64,000 nt of DNA, taken from Parazoarcus communis (GTDB taxonomy: Bacteria; Pseudomonadota; Gammaproteobacteria; Burkholderiales; Rhodocyclaceae). The translations under genes were made by a program, and so were the position numbers. Each line of letters starts with the position of its first letter. Position 1 is the first letter of the stretch. Where the stretch lies: positions 3,286,001-3,350,000 of the forward strand of contig NZ_CP022188.1 of assembly GCF_003111665.1 (NCBI RefSeq). The letters run 5' to 3'. Under the pieces are notes generated by a model. The model was not told the DNA's origin, did no database searches, and saw only the letters and a list, made by a program, of their open reading frames with translations. Positions 1-8,638 of this stretch are shown here, piece after piece.

Positions 1-441
1 ATGGAAAATCGCAACGGGTTGTGCGTCGATATCCTCATCACCGAATCGATTCAGGCCGAGCACCGTGCGGCCCGGCAGTTGCTCACGCGAGCGCGACGCA
101 GGCACATTCACCCCGAGACACTGGGTGCGGACAAGGGCTATCACGTGAAGGCGTTCGTCGAGCATCTGCGCGAGCATCAGATCCGTCCGCACATTGCACG
201 CATCAAGGGTCGGAAGACACCTGGACTGGATGGGCGAACCACCCGGACCGAGGGCTACCGGGTCAGCCAGCGAAAGCGAAAGCGCGTTGAGGAAATATTC
301 GGCTGGTTGAAAACGGTCGGCGGGTTGAGAAAAACCCGCTTCATCGGCCAGGCGAAGACCCAGATGGCGGCCTTTATTTCCGGCGCTGCATACAACCTGC
401 TCCGAATCGCGAAATTGAGCGTTACGGAGGTAAAGGCATGA
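1..441 (+). CDS. IS5-family transposase, C-terminal part
   Basis: The visible 146 residues match the second half of IS5-type DDE transposases: a GADKGYH motif around the second catalytic Asp (residues 38-44), then an arginine-rich stretch, and the Y-R-V-x-x-R-K-R-K-R-V-E-E-I-F-G-W motif that carries the catalytic Glu near residue 98. The first residue is a Met, but family members have about 150-200 further N-terminal residues, so the true start is probably upstream of the window. The gene ends about 150 bp before the IS right end. Confidence 0.85.
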   Translation: MENRNGLCVDILITESIQAEHRAARQLLTRARRRHIHPETLGADKGYHVKAFVEHLREHQIRPHIARIKGRKTPGLDGRTTRTEGYRVSQRKRKRVEEIFGWLKTVGGLRKTRFIGQAKTQMAAFISGAAYNLLRIAKLSVTEVKA

Positions 442-594
442 GTGCAGGCGCACAAAATAGCCTTCGCGGCCGCCGTTGCGGCCACGAAGGCTATTCGAAA
501 GTGGCGAGAAAGCTATTTCGGAAAACGATGTCACGATGAAATTCGACCTGAACCTCAATGCTGACGCGGAATCGCCGGTTTTTGCATCATCCTG
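1..594 (+). mobile_element. Right part of an IS5-type insertion sequence (left part outside window)
   Basis: The element holds the end of a DDE transposase gene and a right terminus at about 594. Read inward from 594 the end is CAGGATGATG, very like the ends of the complete element at 39990-41376 (CAGGATGTTG and CAGGGTGTTG). The four bases after it, TTAG, fit a 4-bp target duplication, but the other copy lies outside the window. Immediately beyond lies a cytochrome c gene that stops at the junction, so the element has inserted into that gene. Confidence 0.75.
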
Positions 595-784
595 TTAGAA
601 ACTTCGCCAGAGGGCCATCGCCCCGTCCGCCCACGCCGTGGCACGAAAGACAGGACATGCGGTATTCGTCAGCTCCAATGGTTTCTTCTTCGGCCATGAC
701 GTTGCCGACCCCGAGCGTCAACACAGCAATGAGCCCGACGCCGTATGACTTCGCAATTTTCTTTGCGCTAATGAATTGAGTCAC
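587..784 (-). pseudogene. Cytochrome c family protein, truncated by IS insertion
   Basis: The reading frame starts at a GTG and encodes a typical signal peptide (about residues 1-31, ending VMA) followed by a mature N-terminus with one heme site, CLSCH, and the GVGGRGDGPLAKFL continuation of small periplasmic c-type cytochromes. The frame ends a few residues later at a stop formed at the edge of the insertion sequence, so the second half, including the expected Met ligand, is missing. Its start overlaps the stop of a 20-codon open frame just upstream (GTGA overlap), perhaps a coupled leader or the tail of a lost gene. The product would not be a functional cytochrome. Confidence 0.7.
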
Positions 785-1043
785 CGTTTACCCTCCTCGT
801 TGTCCAGCATCTCGAAGAGATCCTGGTTGCGCGGGGGAGGCATCGGTGATTGTGTGTTGAAAGAATAATCCGATGAATGCGTTCATCCTCCCCGCGATGT
901 CGAGCGCCGCGGAATGCAGCGTCCGACACTTCGACGATAGGGAATGTGGCCGATGAATTCCATACCGCTGCTGCGGTATTTTTGGGGCAGATCGGCTAGC
1001 GGCTGGGTGAGGCTTTTCTGGTGTCAGGCGGAAAAGGCCGGGC

Positions 1044-1328
1044 TTAATGCCTGTGACCGTGGCCGTGCTTGTGGTCGGGCTTTGCTGCAGGCGGTTCGGG
1101 TTCTGCCTTGGGGTAGCGGATGACGGTGACGGTTTCGTCGGGTTCGAACCAGAACTCGTTGTTGGGTGGGTCGAAGCGGCCGATGGTCAGCACGATCAGT
1201 CCATCGACCTGATTGACGCGGGTGATGGTCTCCCACGCAAACGTGGGGTGGGGGTTGGTACCCGGACCATCGTAGATGTGGTCCTCGGGCTGGACTTCGG
1301 ATGCAGGGATCGAAATTCTGTTCGTCAT
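1044..1328 (-). CDS. Hypothetical protein with His-rich tail, 94 aa
   Basis: I do not recognise the family. The start is supported by a good ribosome binding site (GAGGAG about 4 bases before the ATG). The first 70 residues look like a compact beta-rich domain with no signal peptide or membrane segment. The last 20 residues are Pro/Ala rich and then end in alternating His, Lys and Gly, which could bind metal ions. It stands alone, with no close same-strand neighbour. Confidence 0.55.
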   Translation of the reverse strand: MTNRISIPASEVQPEDHIYDGPGTNPHPTFAWETITRVNQVDGLIVLTIGRFDPPNNEFWFEPDETVTVIRYPKAEPEPPAAKPDHKHGHGHRH

Positions 1329-2033
1329 GGCTCCTCGCTTTCCGGTGCCATGGTGGGTGGGCCCCGGGTCTCAGTGGTTCATCATGCGCTTTCCGGTGCG
1401 CTTGCGCCGGACTATTGGTGCCCCGCTGCGACGCCTGCTAAGCCGGGCGCCGTGGGTGTCGTGGCAGAGGCGCAGGCTGAGTCCGGAGGCAGACCGGCGG
1501 GCTGAACGCCGTGCGCGAGCAGGCACAGGCATTCGACCATCAGGATTGCGCCGGATGAGCCGTGTTCTGGCCGGCATCCGGCGGCAGAAGGGGGGCGCTC
1601 GGGGCGATGGAATGGACGCCTGGCGGTACCCGGGCCTGGCGGGCTGCAGTGCCGTCTGGCTTTGCATCATGTGTGCGATGCAGCATCAACCTTGATTGCA
1701 TGGAGTTCGGTAGCTAAAATTTCACCCCCTTGCTGATGCATGCGCGTTCCCGTGAGCGCAACGCGTTTTCGCAATCAGCAGCAGAACATGCACACAGGCC
1801 AGTCCACCGGACTGGCCTGTGTGCTTTACAGGTTTCGCCCAAGGAGGCGCTTTGCCCGAACTGAAGAGGCCGGAACTGCTCGCGTTGTCCATTCCTGGCA
1901 ATTGCCAATGGACCTGTCGCAATAATGGCGCAGCCGGAAGGCGCCATGTGCCCTGTTGCTGCACGCGCCATGCGGTGTGGCGCGGACGGGATGAATACAT
2001 GGCAATCAGACGTTTCGCACCGGGTGGTCCGGT
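1329..2033. other. 700-bp stretch without a convincing gene; contains a strong hairpin
   Basis: Open frames exist on both strands here but they are Arg/Pro/Trp-rich, lack ribosome binding sites and look like GC-driven shadows. The notable structures are a perfect 15-bp inverted repeat at 1791-1823 with a 3-base loop (arms CACACAGGCCAGTCC and its complement) and a smaller 7-bp hairpin at 1925-1947 (ATGGCGC/GCGCCAT). Neither is followed by a T-run, so they are not typical terminators for upstream genes. Confidence 0.4.
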
Positions 2034-3305
2034 TTGAGTACGACGCCGGCTTCGCCACCGCCGAGTGCCCGGACCTGGCCCTCGTCGATGCGGGCTCTCG
2101 GTCACCGTAACTACCGGTACTACTTCTTCGGTCAGGCGGTGTCGGTGCTGGGCTCGTGGGTTCAGCAGGTGGCGCTGTCGTGGCTGATCTACCGCCTGAC
2201 GGGGTCCGTTGCCCTGCTCGGGGTGACGACCTTCGCGGCGCTGCTGCCCATGTTGCTGGTGGGGCCGCTGGCCGGCGCGTGGATCGACCGGCGCGACAAA
2301 CGACGTCTGCTCATCCTGGTGCAAGGGCTGCTGGGCCTGCAGGCAGCTGTGCTTTCGGTGCTGACGGCGATGGATGCGATCGGACCGAACCTGATCGTGG
2401 CCATGTCGGCAACGCTGGGGCTGCTGAACGCGTTCGATGCGCCTCTGCGTCAATCGCAGATCGGGGTGTTCGTCGGCAACCGTGCGGACTTGCCCAATGC
2501 GCTGGCGCTCAATGCAATGCTGTTCAACTCCGGTCGCTTTCTTGGACCTCCGCTCGCCGGACTGGTGCTCGGTTTGACCTCGGAAGCGGTCTGCTTTGCG
2601 ATCAACGCGGTGTCGTTTTCGGCGCTCGCCTTTGGGGTAAGCCGCATTCGGGTGCCGGAGGTGCCGCGCGCGGTTGGCTCGATGGGTCAGGTGTTTCGCG
2701 AAGGGTTGAGCTACGTGTGGACCGAGTACCCGGTGCGCATGCTGATCTTCGTGCTGGCAACGGTGAATGTCACTGCGTCAAGCTATGCCGTGCTGCTGCC
2801 CGTGTTTGCCAAGGATGTGTTCGGCGGCGACGCACGCATGCTCGGATGGTTGTGGGGCGCCGCCGGGGCTGGGGCGTTTCTGGGGACGGTGTTTCTGGCC
2901 ACACGCAAGCACATGCTCGGCTTGATCAAGGTGGTGCTCGGCGGGGCCTGTATCAGCGCGCTCGGTTTGCTCGCTTTCTCGCACAACCAGGCCTTGCTGC
3001 TTGCACTGCCTTCGATGGCTGCGGTGGGTTTCGGTATTTCGGTGTGCAACGTGGGTGTGAACATGTTGCTGCAGAGCATGGCGCCCGATCACCTGCGCGG
3101 GCGGGTGGTGTCCTTCTTCAGTTCGACGCGTTTCGGCCTGGATGCGATAGGCGGCTTGCTGGCCGGTCTGCTTGCGGCGCGCACTGGCGTGCAGATGGCG
3201 ATGCTGATTGAAGGTGTGGTGCTCGTGCTGTTTTTCATCTGGACGCTGCGGATCTTCGGGCGCTTGCGCACCGAAGTGAGCCTGCGTGCGGGCGATGGTC
3301 ATTGA
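2034..3305 (+). CDS. MFS transporter, EntS-like exporter
   Basis: The 423-residue product has the layout of a 12-helix major facilitator of the EntS/YbbA-like class that exports siderophores or drugs across the inner membrane. Visible features are a hydrophobic helix starting NYRYYFFGQ, the loop GAWIDRRDKRR typical of motif A between helices 2 and 3, and a second half beginning near residue 215. The listed start is TTG at 2034; an ATG at 2088 (residue 19, MRALGHRNY) would remove a Pro/Ser-rich head and may be the real start, although neither has a strong ribosome binding site. The substrate cannot be told from sequence. Confidence 0.85.
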   Translation: MSTTPASPPPSARTWPSSMRALGHRNYRYYFFGQAVSVLGSWVQQVALSWLIYRLTGSVALLGVTTFAALLPMLLVGPLAGAWIDRRDKRRLLILVQGLLGLQAAVLSVLTAMDAIGPNLIVAMSATLGLLNAFDAPLRQSQIGVFVGNRADLPNALALNAMLFNSGRFLGPPLAGLVLGLTSEAVCFAINAVSFSALAFGVSRIRVPEVPRAVGSMGQVFREGLSYVWTEYPVRMLIFVLATVNVTASSYAVLLPVFAKDVFGGDARMLGWLWGAAGAGAFLGTVFLATRKHMLGLIKVVLGGACISALGLLAFSHNQALLLALPSMAAVGFGISVCNVGVNMLLQSMAPDHLRGRVVSFFSSTRFGLDAIGGLLAGLLAARTGVQMAMLIEGVVLVLFFIWTLRIFGRLRTEVSLRAGDGH

Positions 3306-3374
3306 TGTGCAAGGCAGGCGTAGCAGGATGTGCTGCGTTTTTCCATCAACCGGTTCAGTTTGCGGAGTCGTTGC

Positions 3375-4556
3375 ATGAAGTACGGTGAGTTTGATTCGGA
3401 TGCCCTGATGTTTATCACTCAGCGCCCCGAGATTCTGTTCGAGCGTGGCGAGGGGTCGTGGCTGTTCGATTCGACCGGCAAGGCCTACCTGGACTTCATT
3501 CAGGGCTGGGCGGTGAACTGCCTCGGGCATTCGCCGGTCGAGATTCGCGACGCGCTGGTCGCCCAGGCAGCAAAGCTGATCAACCCCAGTCCGGCCTTTT
3601 TCAACGGGCCGATGATTGAGCTGGCCGGTTTGCTCACGGCGCATTCGTCGTTCGACCGCGTGTTCTTTGCCAACTCGGGCGCAGAGGCCAACGAAGGCGC
3701 GATCAAGCTGGCGCGCAAGTGGGGGCGCCTCAAGCGCAAGGGCGCATGGCAGATCATCACCTTCGATCACTCATTCCACGGCCGCACGCTCGCCACCATG
3801 TCGGCGTCGGGCAAGCCGGGCTGGGACACGCTCTACGCACCGCAGGTGCCGGGTTTCCCCAAGGCCGAACTCAACGACCTCGCTTCAGTCGAGGCGCTGA
3901 TCTGCCCCGAAACCGTTGCGGTGATGCTGGAGCCGGTGCAGGGCGAGGGTGGGGTGATTCCGGCTGATCCGGCGTTCCTCAAAGGCCTGCGCGAGCTGAC
4001 GCAAAAACACGACATTCTGCTGATCGTCGACGAAGTCCAGTCCGGCATGGGGCGCACGGGGCGCCTGTTTGCTCACCAGCATGCCGGCATCGAGCCCGAC
4101 ATCATGACCCTGGGCAAGGGCATCGGCGGCGGGGTACCGCTGGCGGCGCTGATGGCGACTGAATTGGTGAGCTGCTTCGAGCCCGGTGATCAGGGCGGTA
4201 CCTACAACGGCAACCCGCTGATCAGCGCGGTTGGTGTGGCCGTAATGCGCCGGCTGACGTCAGCCGGCTTCATGGAGGCGGTGGTCGCGCGCGGAGACTA
4301 CCTGTCGCGGCGCCTCAACGAACTGTCGCAGGCGCACGGATTGCGTGGCGAGCGCGGGGTGGGGCTGCTGCGCGCGCTGGTGCTGGATCGTGATCGCGGT
4401 CCGGATCTGGTGAAGGCGGCGCTCAATGCGGCGCCGACCGGGCTGCTGCTCAACGCGCCGCGTCCGAACCTGCTGCGTTTCATGCCTTCGCTGACTGTGT
4501 CCGAGGCTGAAATCGATCAGATGATCGAGATGCTCGATGGTTTGCTGAAAGCCTGA
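3375..4556 (+). CDS. argD: Acetylornithine-type aminotransferase, class III PLP
   Basis: This 393-residue protein is a class III pyridoxal-phosphate aminotransferase of the acetylornithine/succinyldiaminopimelate group, which transfers the amino group between glutamate and N-acetylglutamate semialdehyde in arginine synthesis. It shows the glycine-rich [10 protein letters not shown] phosphate loop, the [13 protein letters not shown] stretch with the PLP-contacting Asp, and the Schiff-base Lys at about residue 248 in [10 protein letters not shown]. The ATG at 3375 has GGAG upstream and gives the family's usual N-terminus. It is followed by a terminator. Some relatives act on 4-aminobutyrate or ornithine, so the substrate is inferred. 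Confidence 0.8.
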   Translation: MKYGEFDSDALMFITQRPEILFERGEGSWLFDSTGKAYLDFIQGWAVNCLGHSPVEIRDALVAQAAKLINPSPAFFNGPMIELAGLLTAHSSFDRVFFANSGAEANEGAIKLARKWGRLKRKGAWQIITFDHSFHGRTLATMSASGKPGWDTLYAPQVPGFPKAELNDLASVEALICPETVAVMLEPVQGEGGVIPADPAFLKGLRELTQKHDILLIVDEVQSGMGRTGRLFAHQHAGIEPDIMTLGKGIGGGVPLAALMATELVSCFEPGDQGGTYNGNPLISAVGVAVMRRLTSAGFMEAVVARGDYLSRRLNELSQAHGLRGERGVGLLRALVLDRDRGPDLVKAALNAAPTGLLLNAPRPNLLRFMPSLTVSEAEIDQMIEMLDGLLKA

Positions 4557-4573
4557 TTCATATCGGTCAGCCG

Positions 4574-4604
4574 AAAAAACGCCGGGTCCTGCCCGGCGTT
4601 TTCG
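4574..4604. terminator. Bidirectional terminator between argD and fghA
   Basis: AACGCCGGG and CCCGGCGTT (4578-4586 and 4592-4600) form a 9-bp stem with a 5-base loop, flanked by an A-run on the left and a T-run on the right. It can therefore serve both convergent genes. Confidence 0.85.
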
Positions 4605-4623
4605 TGTGAGCACATCCGCGCGG

Positions 4624-5472
4624 TCAGCGCAGCAGTGCGGCGGCGTGGTGACGCAGGTGGTCTTCGATGAAGCTGGCAATGAAGTAGTAGCTGTGATCGT
4701 AGCCGGGCTGCAGTCGAAGGGTGAGCGGGTGGCCTGCAGCGGAGCAGGCTTCGCGCAGGGCTTCGGGTTTGAGTTGCTCGGCGAGGAATCCGTCGGCTTC
4801 GCCCTGGTCGACGAGGATCGGCAGGCGCTCGCCAGCCGTCGCAATCAGCTCCACCGCATCCCATGCCTTCCATTGCGCCCGGTCGGTACCGAGGTAGCCG
4901 GAGAAAGCCTTCTGGCCCCAGGGGCAGTCCACCGGGTGGGTGATCGGCGCAAAGGCGGACACCGAACGATAACGCCCGGGGTTCTTGAGCGCGCAGATCA
5001 GGGCGCCATGCCCCCCCATTGAATGCCCCGATACGCCCCGCGCCGCGGTGACAGGCAGGTTTGCCTCCACCAGCGCCGGCAGTTCGCTCACCACGTAGTC
5101 GTACATGCGGTAGTGGCGGTCGTATGGCGCGGCAGTTGCGTTCACGTAGAAACCCGCGCCGTGGCCGAAGTCCCACGAGCCATCCGGATCGCCGGGCACA
5201 TCGGCGCCGCGCGGACTGGTGTCCGGCGCGACGATGGCGATGCCGAGCTCGGCCGCAATCCGATGTGCGCCGGCCTTCTGCATGAAGTTCTCATCGCTGC
5301 AGGTCAGGCCCGACAGCCAGTACAGCACCGGTACCGGGCCGTGCTCGGCCTGCGGTGGCAGGTACACCGCAAACACCATGTCGCAGCCGAGCGTGGCCGA
5401 GGCGTGACGGAAGCGCTTGTGCCAACCGCCGAAGCTGCGGTTGGCGCCAATCTGCTCAAGGGCTTGGCTCAT
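4624..5472 (-). CDS. fghA: S-formylglutathione hydrolase
   Basis: The 282-residue esterase hydrolyses S-formylglutathione to formate and glutathione, the second step of glutathione-dependent formaldehyde oxidation in the cytoplasm. It has the alpha/beta-hydrolase nucleophile motif GHSMGG with Ser at about 151, an Asp in the [13 protein letters not shown] segment near 228, and the catalytic His in PGYDHSYYF near 261, plus the conserved [13 protein letters not shown] segment. The ATG at 5472 gives the standard family N-terminus. It lies 2 bp after the adhC stop codon and is surely co-transcribed with it. Confidence 0.95.
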   Translation of the reverse strand: MSQALEQIGANRSFGGWHKRFRHASATLGCDMVFAVYLPPQAEHGPVPVLYWLSGLTCSDENFMQKAGAHRIAAELGIAIVAPDTSPRGADVPGDPDGSWDFGHGAGFYVNATAAPYDRHYRMYDYVVSELPALVEANLPVTAARGVSGHSMGGHGALICALKNPGRYRSVSAFAPITHPVDCPWGQKAFSGYLGTDRAQWKAWDAVELIATAGERLPILVDQGEADGFLAEQLKPEALREACSAAGHPLTLRLQPGYDHSYYFIASFIEDHLRHHAAALLR

Positions 5473-5474
5473 CT

Positions 5475-6608
<1,134 letters not shown>

Positions 6609-6663
6609 TTAACCCGCTATTGTAGGAAACGGGGAGTCGGGGATAATCCCTAATTTGGCAATT

Positions 6664-6687
6664 CATTGTTGTTCATGGGCAACAATG
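6664..6687. promoter_or_regulatory. Candidate LysR operator in the adhC/lysR intergenic region
   Basis: A perfect inverted repeat CATTGTTG-N8-CAACAATG occupies 6664-6687, between the divergent start codons. It contains a T-N11-A type core of the kind LysR regulators bind. It overlaps the upstream candidate starts of the lysR frame (6666 and 6675), which supports translation from 6702 instead. Confidence 0.5.
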
Positions 6688-6701
6688 TCCGGAGTCGTGC
6701 A

Positions 6702-7604
6702 GTGAGTCGATGGGAAGGGGTGGATGCGTTCGTGGCCGTGGCCGAAGCAGGGCACTTTGCTGCAGCGGCAGAACGGCTGGGGGTGTCGACCTCGCACGTG
6801 AGCCGTGTCGTGGCGCGGCTGGAGGAGCGGCTGCAGACGCGGCTTTTTTACCGCAGCACGCGACGGGTGAGTCTGACCGAAACCGGGCATACCTTTTTGC
6901 AGCACTGCCGCCGTCTGCAGGACGGTTTCGACGAGGCCCTGCATGCGGTTCAGGATCTCGGTGGCACGCCCAAGGGGTTGCTGCGCATGACCTGCGCGCT
7001 GACCTATGGCGAGCGCTTCATCGTGCCGCTGGTCAATGACTTCATCGAGCGCTATCCGCAGGTCAAGGTCGATATCGAACTGACCAACCGCACGCTGGAC
7101 ATCGTGCAGGAGGGCTTCGATCTCGCGGTTCGCCTCGGACGTCTGGCCGACTCGCGGCTGGTGGCGACCCGTCTCGCGCCGCGCCGGATGTACCTGTGCG
7201 CCGCGCCCTCCTATCTTGAGCGACGGGGCGCGCCGCAGCGGCTGGAAGAGATCGCCGATCACGATTGCCTGCTGGGCACGTCCGACACCTGGGTGTTTCA
7301 GTCCGGTGGCGAGGCGCTGACGATGAAGGTCAGCGGTAGCTGGCGCTGTAACAGCGGTCAGGCCGTACTCGATGCGGCCTTGCGCGGTTTCGGCCTGTGC
7401 CAGTTGCCCGATTACTATGTGTTGTCTCATTTGCAGGACGGGCGGCTTCGCGCTTTGCTGCCCGCGCACCAGCCGCCGCACACGGGCGTCTGGGCGGTGT
7501 TCCCGCAGCAGCGGCATCTGTCGCCCAAGGTGCGCCTGCTGGTGGACTACTTGCGTGATGCGCTTGCACGGCGGCCCGAATACAGCGTCCGGGAGCAGGG
7601 CTGA
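6702..7604 (+). CDS. LysR-family transcriptional regulator
   Basis: The 300-residue protein has an N-terminal winged helix-turn-helix (about residues 1-60, AAAERLGVSTSHVSRVVARLEERL) and a periplasmic-binding-protein-like effector domain. I chose the GTG at 6702 because GGAG lies 7 bases upstream and because the longer starts fall inside a putative operator. It is divergent from adhC-fghA, so a role in controlling formaldehyde oxidation, and its own expression, is likely. The effector is not known. Confidence 0.85.
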   Translation: MSRWEGVDAFVAVAEAGHFAAAAERLGVSTSHVSRVVARLEERLQTRLFYRSTRRVSLTETGHTFLQHCRRLQDGFDEALHAVQDLGGTPKGLLRMTCALTYGERFIVPLVNDFIERYPQVKVDIELTNRTLDIVQEGFDLAVRLGRLADSRLVATRLAPRRMYLCAAPSYLERRGAPQRLEEIADHDCLLGTSDTWVFQSGGEALTMKVSGSWRCNSGQAVLDAALRGFGLCQLPDYYVLSHLQDGRLRALLPAHQPPHTGVWAVFPQQRHLSPKVRLLVDYLRDALARRPEYSVREQG

Positions 7605-7630
7605 GCATTCATCGAGTGCGTTTTGCCAGG

Positions 7631-7659
7631 TTGACGTTTACGTTAACTGGAACTATGTT
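7631..7659 (+). promoter_or_regulatory. Promoter with LiuR-like palindrome upstream of the SDR gene
   Basis: TTGACG (7631-7636) and TATGTT (7654-7659) are separated by 17 bp and look like a sigma70 promoter. The TTGACGTTTACGTTAACT stretch overlapping the -35 element is a near palindrome and resembles, from memory, the operator recognised by MerR-type LiuR regulators of branched-chain acyl-CoA degradation. The downstream gene encodes an enzyme fitting such a pathway. Confidence 0.45.
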
Positions 7660-7706
7660 TCGGGGCTGGATATTCCGGTTCAAGCTGATTAGAGAGGGAG
7701 CAGACA

Positions 7707-8474
7707 ATGAAGATCGAGAATGGCGTGTTCGTGGTTACTGGCGGTGGCTCGGGTCTGGGTGCGGCAACGGCCCGCATGCTGGTCGAGGCGGGTGCCAAGG
7801 TGGTGCTGGCCGACGTCAATCGCGAAGCGGGCGATGCGGTGGCAGCGGAACTCGGCGCGGCTGCAACTTTCGTGACCACCGACGTGACCGACGAGGCGAG
7901 CGCAAAGGCTGCGATCGATCTGGCGGTGTCGGCGTACGGCGGCCTGAACGGCCTGATCAACTGCGCCGGTGTTGCTCCGGCCGAAAAGGTGGTGGGCCGC
8001 GAGGGGCCGCATCGTCTGGAGTCGTTTTCGCGTACGGTCGCCATCAACCTGATCGGTTCGTTCAACATGATCCGTCTGGCTGCCGATGTCATGAGCAAGG
8101 CCGAGCCCGATGCCGGCGGCGAGCGTGGCGTGATCGTCAGCACCGCCTCGGTGGCTGCATTCGACGGCCAGATGGGGCAGGCCGGCTATGCCGCGTCGAA
8201 GGCCGGCGTTGTGGGCATGACCCTGCCGGTGGCCCGCGAGTTGTCGCGTTTCGGCATCCGGGTGATGACCGTCGCACCGGGCATCATGGAAACGCCGATG
8301 CTGATGGGGATGCCGCAGGAGGTGCAGGACTCGCTGGGCAAGATGGTTCCTTTCCCCTCGCGTCTGGGCAAGCCGGCCGAGTTCGCCAGCCTCGTGCGCC
8401 ACATCATCGAGAATGCCTATCTCAACGGCGAGGTGATTCGCCTGGATGGCGCGATCCGCATGGCGGCCAAGTAA
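7707..8474 (+). CDS. SDR-family 3-hydroxyacyl-CoA dehydrogenase (HSD10-like)
   Basis: This 255-residue short-chain dehydrogenase resembles 3-hydroxy-2-methylbutyryl-CoA/3-hydroxyacyl-CoA dehydrogenases. It has the TGGGSGLG cofactor loop (residues 11-18), NCAG near 85-88, catalytic Ser148, Tyr161 and Lys165 (YAASKAG), and Asp at the end of the second strand, which favours NAD over NADP. The segment around [13 protein letters not shown] is characteristic of the HSD10 group. A clear AGGGAG ribosome binding site precedes the ATG. A role in isoleucine or fatty-acid beta-oxidation is inferred. It stands alone in this window. Confidence 0.85.
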   Translation: MKIENGVFVVTGGGSGLGAATARMLVEAGAKVVLADVNREAGDAVAAELGAAATFVTTDVTDEASAKAAIDLAVSAYGGLNGLINCAGVAPAEKVVGREGPHRLESFSRTVAINLIGSFNMIRLAADVMSKAEPDAGGERGVIVSTASVAAFDGQMGQAGYAASKAGVVGMTLPVARELSRFGIRVMTVAPGIMETPMLMGMPQEVQDSLGKMVPFPSRLGKPAEFASLVRHIIENAYLNGEVIRLDGAIRMAAK

Positions 8475-8638
8475 GTCGAGTCTTGCGGTACGGCTGGCGC
8501 GACCCCGGGGTGGCGCCAGCCTCATTTCACCTTCCTCTGCGCCAGCGCATTGGTGGTGGTGGGTAAATGTGCTAAAAGAGCGCTTCTCTTTAGCGCACCC
8601 CGGGCTTGCCGGGGCCGTCACCGGCGTTTCCGCTGTTC

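Noticed and set aside
1276..1695. Plus-strand frame of 139 aa (and its minus-strand counterpart at 1371-1670)
   Set aside because: Both are Arg/Trp/Pro-rich without start signals or family motifs, and they overlap each other.
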